Assembly: GCA_030668025.1 (NCBI GenBank)
Contig: DAOUUT010000146.1
Span: forward strand, 1-9,125
Direction of reading: 5' to 3'
Source: Promethearchaeota archaeon
Lineage (GTDB): Archaea; Asgardarchaeota; Lokiarchaeia; Sigynarchaeales; SOKP01
Length of the DNA: 9,125 nt
In this document: in pieces, positions 5,631 to 9,125 of the stretch
How positions within the stretch are numbered: the first letter of the stretch is position 1
Layout: the number at the start of each line of letters is the position of its first letter
Program-made: the position numbers and the translations under genes
The notes under the pieces: generated by a model
What the model was told of the DNA's origin: nothing
Seen by the model: the letters and a program-made list of their open reading frames with translations, nothing else
Database searches by the model: none

Positions 5631-6359
5631 ATGAAAATAGATGATAAGCTATTAAAAATATCGTTAGATGCTGCAATTGAACATTCGATTATTAAAAAGG
5701 AAGGCTTTAAAGATAAAATCAGGAAATTTGACGAATCAATTGAGCTCATTATGAATTTGAAGGACATAAACCTCAAAGATCCTAAGCAGAGGATCGATAA
5801 GGAAATAATTCTACCTAATAACATAATAACTAAAGATAGACCAAATATCTGCGTAATTGCATCAGATGAGATACTTCTTGAAGCTAAGAATCTTGGACTT
5901 GAAACGATGGATAAAGACGGTTTAATTAAACTAAATAACGAAGAAAAAAAGTACAAGAAAAAATTTGTAAAGAAATACAAGTTCTTCGTAGTAGAAGACA
6001 AAATGATGCCAAATGTAGCTCGATATTTAGCGAGATTCCTTGGACCACTAGGAAAAATGCCAAAACCTTTCCCAAGTGGATATGGTATTATTTCCAATCC
6101 GGAGGATTTAAATGTGGCAATTGAGAGATACTTAAAAATTATTCGAATTCAGGTAAAGAAGCAACCAATTATTCAAGTTAAAATAGGAAAAAAATCTATG
6201 GACAAGGATAAAATTTTTGAAAACATGAAAGCTGTCGTTGAGTACATTGCTGATCAGATGCCTCATAAATATAATAATATTAAATCTATGTTTTTAAAAA
6301 CTACAATGGGACATTCAATAAAAATTGATGAACAGTTTTTGAAGGGTATAGAGGTGTAA
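5631..6359 (+). CDS. rpl1: Large-subunit ribosomal protein uL1
   Basis: It forms the mobile L1 stalk that guides deacylated tRNA from the E site; in archaea it can also repress its own operon by binding mRNA. The 242-residue protein is somewhat longer than typical archaeal L1. The family signature ARYLARFLGPLGKMPKPF lies at 130-147. Domain I is formed by residues about 1-65 (including FDESIELIMNLKDINLK and the EIILPN strand) plus the C-terminal part, ending with MFLKTTMGHSIKID (220-233). Domain II lies between and includes a lysine-rich stretch (YKKKFVKKYKFFV) that accounts for some of the extra length. It is the second gene of the operon, 3 bp after rpl11 and 4 bp before rpl10. Confidence 0.97.
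   Translation: MKIDDKLLKISLDAAIEHSIIKKEGFKDKIRKFDESIELIMNLKDINLKDPKQRIDKEIILPNNIITKDRPNICVIASDEILLEAKNLGLETMDKDGLIKLNNEEKKYKKKFVKKYKFFVVEDKMMPNVARYLARFLGPLGKMPKPFPSGYGIISNPEDLNVAIERYLKIIRIQVKKQPIIQVKIGKKSMDKDKIFENMKAVVEYIADQMPHKYNNIKSMFLKTTMGHSIKIDEQFLKGIEV
6351..6356 (+). promoter_or_regulatory. Shine-Dalgarno site supporting a TTG start for rpl10
   Basis: GAGGTG overlaps the end of rpl1 and stands 7 bases before the TTG at 6364. No ATG occurs near the family N-terminus, so the TTG start is well supported. Confidence 0.65.
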
Positions 6360-6363
6360 AAAA

Positions 6364-7326
6364 TTGATCAGAAAAGGAAAAACTCATCAATGGAAATTGG
6401 ATGAAGTCGCTCATTTAGTTGATTTGTTTAAAAAAAATAAAAACATTGCTGTAATAGAAGTTGCGAGATTAAACGATAGACAAATTCAAGACATGCGAAA
6501 AACTTTAAGAGGAAAAGCAGTAATAAGAATGTCAAAAAAGAAACTTCAACTAAGAGCCATAGAACAGCATAAAACTGAGTCTAAAAAAAAAAACCTAGAT
6601 GAATTCGCCGAAAAAATACTAGGACAATCCGCATTATGTTTTACAAACATAGATATCTTTGAATTAAAGAATATATTTAATGAAAATGAATGGATGGTCT
6701 CTGCTAAACCTGACGAGATAACATCAGTAGATATTTGGGTTACTGAGGGGGACACAGGATTGCCCACGGGACAAGTTATCAGTGAATTAAACATGACACT
6801 CCGCCTTCCAACTACAATCCAGAACGATACGATATGGGTTAGAGAAGATACGAAAACGCACTCAGCTGGAGATTATGTTGACGTAAAACAAGCAGCAGTC
6901 TTAAAGAAGCTTGGTGTAGCTCCAATTAAATCACTTATTAAAATTCATTACGCGTGGAGCGAGGGTGAAATCATACCTGAGGAAATTCTGTATATGGATA
7001 TGGAACAATTCCAACAAGAGATTGCATCTGCGTACTTCGGCGCACGAAGCTTGGCTTTAGAACTAGGCATTATCGATAAAGAAACAATTGAACCGTTAAT
7101 CCAAAAAGCACACCGAGAGGCTCTTGGAATCCTTTTTGAATTACCTGTTTATTTTGACGATATGAGGGACGAATATATTCGAAAAGCCGTATCAAATGCT
7201 AGCGCTATCAAGGCTAAAGTACTTGGAGAAGACCTACATGTTCCAACTAAGAAAGAAGAAGGCGAAAAAGAAAAAGCTGAAGAAGAGGAGGAAGAGGAAG
7301 TTGGAATTGGAGGGTTATTTGGGTAA
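6364..7326 (+). CDS. rpl10: Ribosomal stalk protein uL10 (P0)
   Basis: It anchors the ribosomal stalk: it binds 23S rRNA next to uL11 and carries dimers of the L12/P1-type protein that recruit GTPase factors. The 320-residue length is that of archaeal/eukaryotic P0, not the shorter bacterial L10. The N-terminal rRNA-binding domain (about 1-105, with KNKNIAVIEVARL and RGKAVIRMSKK) is interrupted by the archaeal/eukaryotic insertion, including GDTGLPTGQVISELN and AGDYVDVKQAAVLKKLG. The helical spine that binds L12 dimers covers about 225-290. A run of glutamate and lysine leads to the factor-binding tail VGIGGLFG. The start is a TTG with a good Shine-Dalgarno site. An 80-bp gap separates it from rpl12. 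Confidence 0.97.
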   Translation: MIRKGKTHQWKLDEVAHLVDLFKKNKNIAVIEVARLNDRQIQDMRKTLRGKAVIRMSKKKLQLRAIEQHKTESKKKNLDEFAEKILGQSALCFTNIDIFELKNIFNENEWMVSAKPDEITSVDIWVTEGDTGLPTGQVISELNMTLRLPTTIQNDTIWVREDTKTHSAGDYVDVKQAAVLKKLGVAPIKSLIKIHYAWSEGEIIPEEILYMDMEQFQQEIASAYFGARSLALELGIIDKETIEPLIQKAHREALGILFELPVYFDDMRDEYIRKAVSNASAIKAKVLGEDLHVPTKKEEGEKEKAEEEEEEEVGIGGLFG

Positions 7327-7339
7327 TTAAATTAATTTT

Positions 7340-7347
7340 TTTAAATA
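7340..7347 (+). promoter_or_regulatory. Candidate internal promoter for rpl12
   Basis: TTTAAATA in the rpl10-rpl12 gap matches the archaeal TATA consensus TTTAWATA exactly. Initiation about 25 bp downstream would leave a leader of about 35 bases before the rpl12 ATG. The gap is far longer than the 3-4 bp gaps earlier in the operon. Because L12 is needed in several copies per ribosome, an extra promoter makes sense; the activity is inference. Confidence 0.4.
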
Positions 7348-7406
7348 AAAAAAATAACAACAAATTTTAATAATAATTGATAAAAAAAAGAGGTATAAAA
7401 AAGACA

Positions 7407-7700
7407 ATGGAATCAATTTATGCTGCTTTATTACTTAATAAGGCAAATAAGAAAATTACAGAAGCAAACATCGAAAAAATCTTAAAAGCCGTAGATGTAA
7501 CTGTTGACAAAACTCAACTTACAAAAGTTGTAGCAGGGCTTAAGGAAACGGACATTGAAACAATAATCAGTTCTGCCGCCGCCGCTCCAGTGATGGCTGC
7601 TACGGTTGCTTCTTCAGTGCCTGCAAAAGCAGCTCCAAAGAAGAAAGAAGAAGAAGAAGAAGTTGAGGAAGAACCTACGGGAATTGGCTCGTTGTTTTAA
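7407..7700 (+). CDS. rpl12: Ribosomal stalk protein L12/P1-type
   Basis: It is the archaeal P1-type stalk protein (unrelated in fold to bacterial bL12), dimerising on uL10 and recruiting elongation factors with its C-terminus. The 97-residue protein starts MESIYAALLLNKANKKITEA, the standard archaeal beginning, so the ATG at 7407 is preferred over a TTG thirty bases upstream. The N-terminal helical dimerisation domain spans 1-58. An alanine-rich hinge (about 57-77) is followed by a lysine then glutamate run and the factor-binding tail GIGSLF, nearly identical to that of rpl10. A GAGGT sequence about 12 bases before the ATG is a somewhat distant Shine-Dalgarno site. It is the last gene of the operon, followed by T-rich DNA. 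Confidence 0.96.
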   Translation: MESIYAALLLNKANKKITEANIEKILKAVDVTVDKTQLTKVVAGLKETDIETIISSAAAAPVMAATVASSVPAKAAPKKKEEEEEVEEEPTGIGSLF

Positions 7701-7750
7701 ACGGGTTAAAGCTCTTCAGCAAAACAAAGCATAAGTATAAGTAAAAATTA

Positions 7751-7791
7751 TTTCAAAATTTTTTTAAATTATTTTTTTCTACTATTTTTTA
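7751..7791 (+). terminator. T-tract terminator of the ribosomal operon
   Basis: Three closely spaced T runs of 6-7 bases start about 50 bp after the rpl12 stop. Repeated T tracts are the usual archaeal intrinsic terminator, and this is the strongest cluster in the window on the plus strand. Confidence 0.5.
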
Positions 7792-7889
7792 ACGATACTG
7801 TTTTTGAATTGTAAAGAAACAAAATATATGTTTAAATGAACTTATTAAATCAAAAAGTTTTTTTTAAATTCATTTTTTTTTAAGTTACA

Positions 7890-7905
7890 TTTCTCAATTG
7901 AGAAA
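7890..7905. repeat. Perfect 16-bp palindrome upstream of secY
   Basis: TTTCTCAATTGAGAAA is a perfect palindrome without spacer. It lies 55 bp upstream of the secY ATG and about 20 bp upstream of the TATA-like box. That position suits a regulator binding beside the BRE/TATA region. The C and G bases in the arms make it less trivial than pure AT symmetry. Confidence 0.45.
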
Positions 7906-7924
7906 CTTTAATTTTAACTAAAAA

Positions 7925-7932
7925 GAATTATA
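7925..7932 (+). promoter_or_regulatory. Candidate secY promoter
   Basis: AATTATAC lies 36-29 bp before the secY ATG, which would give a leader of only about 8-15 bases. A Shine-Dalgarno-like GTGTTGAT (7948-7955), 5 bases before the ATG, fits on such a short leader. Confidence 0.35.
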
Positions 7933-7960
7933 CTCACTAAAGATTTTGTGTTGATAAACT

Positions 7961-9125
7961 ATGGCCGGAAAATTCCTCAGATTCTTCTCTCCTTTTGTAC
8001 GGGTAATGCCTGAAATCAAACAGCCACAGAGAGAAGTAAGTTTCAAAGAAAAGTTAATGTGGACAGGGCTCGCATTAATAATCTATTTAATAATGTCAAA
8101 TATTCCTCTTTATGGAGTAACCGCTGAAGCCACCACAGATTATTATTATTGGTTAAGAGTTATTTTAGCAAGTCAGAAAGGTACGCTTACAGAATTAGGT
8201 ATTGGTCCAATAGTAACGGCAGGATTGATAATGCAATTACTCTTAGGTTCCAAAATCATAAAAGTTGATATGAGCGATCCATACGATCGGGCTATGTTTA
8301 GCGGTTCTCAAAAAGTATTCGCAATGTTTTTAACTGTGTTCAATATCATCGCGTATATAATCGGAGGTGCTTTTGGAGAGTTAACCCTTCCAAATATGAT
8401 GATTGTATTTTTGCAATTATTTCTTTCTGGAATCATCATTATCTTACTCGATGAGTTACTACAAAAAGGTTGGGGAATTGGAAGCGGAATCTCCTTATTT
8501 ATAGCTACAGGTGTTGCTGGACAAATATTTTGGAATTTATTTAGTTTTGTTGAAGTAGGTACTAATGAGGGTGCAAGAGGAATTGTCATTGCTTTCTTTC
8601 AATCTTTGACGAATCCGAACATAGATACAGCTGAACTTTTTTGGAGGCATGGTGGTCTACCTTCTCTTTTTGGAGGAATTACAACTTTAGCCATCTTCCT
8701 AATAGTAATTTGGTTCGAGTCCACTAGAATCGAAATCCCGTTAGCCTATCAGGGATATAGAGGTTTTAAGGGGAAGTATCCGATGAAGTTACTGTATGTT
8801 TCAAATATCCCAGTTATTTTAGTTAACGCGCTATACGCCAATTTTCTATTTATTGGACAAATTATTGCTGGACCTAATTCTGGTTTTAGAGGTCAGGGTT
8901 TTGATATTCTACTTAATTTAATTGGTCAATTCGACAGTGTTTCAACGGGAGGAGGTGGTGGTGATTATTTAGTCCCACTGCCAGGGTGTCTACTTTATTA
9001 CCTTACCCCACCTCAAGGATTGGAGCAGTTAGTAGCTGATCCCATCAGAGCAATGATATATCTAGTGATATTTATATTTCTGTGCATTATGCTCGGGCGG
9101 ATTTGGGTTGAAGTCTCAGGACTTG
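7961..9125 (+). CDS. secY: Preprotein translocase channel subunit SecY (partial, 3' end missing)
   Basis: It is the pore subunit of the Sec translocon in the cytoplasmic membrane, acting with SecE and Sec61-beta. The frame is open from the ATG at 7961 to the right edge: 388 codons, of about 430-480 expected. The N-terminus MAGKFLRFFSPFVRVMPEI and the KEKLMWTG lead into TM1 are archaeal/Sec61-like. Key stretches are LGIGPIVTAGLIMQLLLGSKII (79-100), the DPYDRAMFSGSQK loop (106-118), DELLQKGWGIGSGISLFIATG (164-184) after a hydrophobic segment, IPLAYQGYRGFKGKYPMKLLYVSNIPV (259-285, cytosolic loop touching the ribosome) and LLYYLTPPQGL (344-354). It is separated from the ribosomal operon by its own likely promoter. 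It is not beside the L15 gene or an adk, as it often is in archaeal spc clusters. Confidence 0.97.
   Translation, partial: MAGKFLRFFSPFVRVMPEIKQPQREVSFKEKLMWTGLALIIYLIMSNIPLYGVTAEATTDYYYWLRVILASQKGTLTELGIGPIVTAGLIMQLLLGSKIIKVDMSDPYDRAMFSGSQKVFAMFLTVFNIIAYIIGGAFGELTLPNMMIVFLQLFLSGIIIILLDELLQKGWGIGSGISLFIATGVAGQIFWNLFSFVEVGTNEGARGIVIAFFQSLTNPNIDTAELFWRHGGLPSLFGGITTLAIFLIVIWFESTRIEIPLAYQGYRGFKGKYPMKLLYVSNIPVILVNALYANFLFIGQIIAGPNSGFRGQGFDILLNLIGQFDSVSTGGGGGDYLVPLPGCLLYYLTPPQGLEQLVADPIRAMIYLVIFIFLCIMLGRIWVEVSGL

Larger units (their letters stand above)
7701..7960. other. 260-bp AT-rich gap between rpl12 and secY
   Basis: The first third holds T-rich termination signals. The middle has only low-complexity AT DNA, including a TTTAAAT box (7831-7837) and T8 and T9 runs (7858-7865, 7873-7881). 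The last part holds a perfect palindrome and a TATA-like element for secY. No tRNA, small ORF or recognisable structured RNA was seen. Confidence 0.5.

Noticed and set aside
5590..5660. L1 autoregulatory mRNA site near the rpl1 start
   Set aside because: Archaeal L1 is known to bind its own operon mRNA, and a G-rich stretch precedes rpl1, but I could not draw a convincing stem with the L1 loop features by eye, so it is not annotated.
5597..6097. Minus-strand 166-codon open frame across rpl1
   Set aside because: It is a shadow of the rpl1 codons; its hydrophobic-serine composition is what antisense of lysine-rich sequence produces.
8308..8589. Minus-strand 93-codon open frame within secY
   Set aside because: secY is open and family-typical throughout this stretch; the antisense frame has no support.

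Overview
The window comes from an AT-rich archaeal genome, roughly two-thirds A+T by eye. It is most likely an Asgard archaeon of the Lokiarchaeia type. The archaeal assignment rests on archaeal/eukaryotic-type ribosomal stalk proteins (uL10/P0 and an L12/P1-type protein, both ending in an acidic stretch plus a GIGxLF(G) tail), an archaeal/Sec61-type SecY, and T-tract rather than hairpin terminators. The Asgard placement is inference: it rests mainly on a protein with an N-terminal longin-like domain of a kind I associate with Lokiarchaeia, and on the base composition.

Layout. Positions 1-60 may hold the last codons of a plus-strand membrane-protein gene. The minus strand then carries adk (bacterial-type adenylate kinase with a four-cysteine zinc LID), an unrecognised P-loop ATPase, and thiW (a thiazole-precursor ECF transporter S-component). 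thiW and the ATPase are 30 bp apart and may be co-transcribed. Divergent from thiW, two tandem FAH-superfamily genes (about 2.3-3.65 kb) form a tight plus-strand operon, followed by a 67-residue orphan protein. A minus-strand gene for the longin-like protein (3951-4796) converges on the orphan gene.

After a 324-bp intergenic region comes the ribosomal operon rpl11-rpl1-rpl10-rpl12 (5130-7700). Its first three genes are spaced by 3-4 bp with good Shine-Dalgarno sites, and rpl10 starts with TTG. An 80-bp gap before rpl12 contains an exact TTTAAATA box, so rpl12 may also have its own promoter. After T-rich termination signals, a 260-bp AT-rich gap leads to secY, which runs off the right edge with 388 codons visible.

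Function. The right half is core translation and secretion: the GTPase centre and stalk of the large ribosomal subunit, the L1 stalk, and the protein-conducting channel. The left half is accessory: nucleotide balance (adk), thiamine-precursor uptake (thiW), probable acylpyruvate-type C-C hydrolysis (FAH pair), and three poorly understood proteins (P-loop ATPase, 67-residue protein, longin-like protein). No tRNA, rRNA, CRISPR array, insertion sequence or recognisable riboswitch was seen. Several perfect or near-perfect palindromes lie in promoter regions. I do not see a clear new multi-gene system. The best candidates for undescribed biology are the longin-like protein, the conserved-looking GRRLCCRF small protein and the thiW-linked ATPase.
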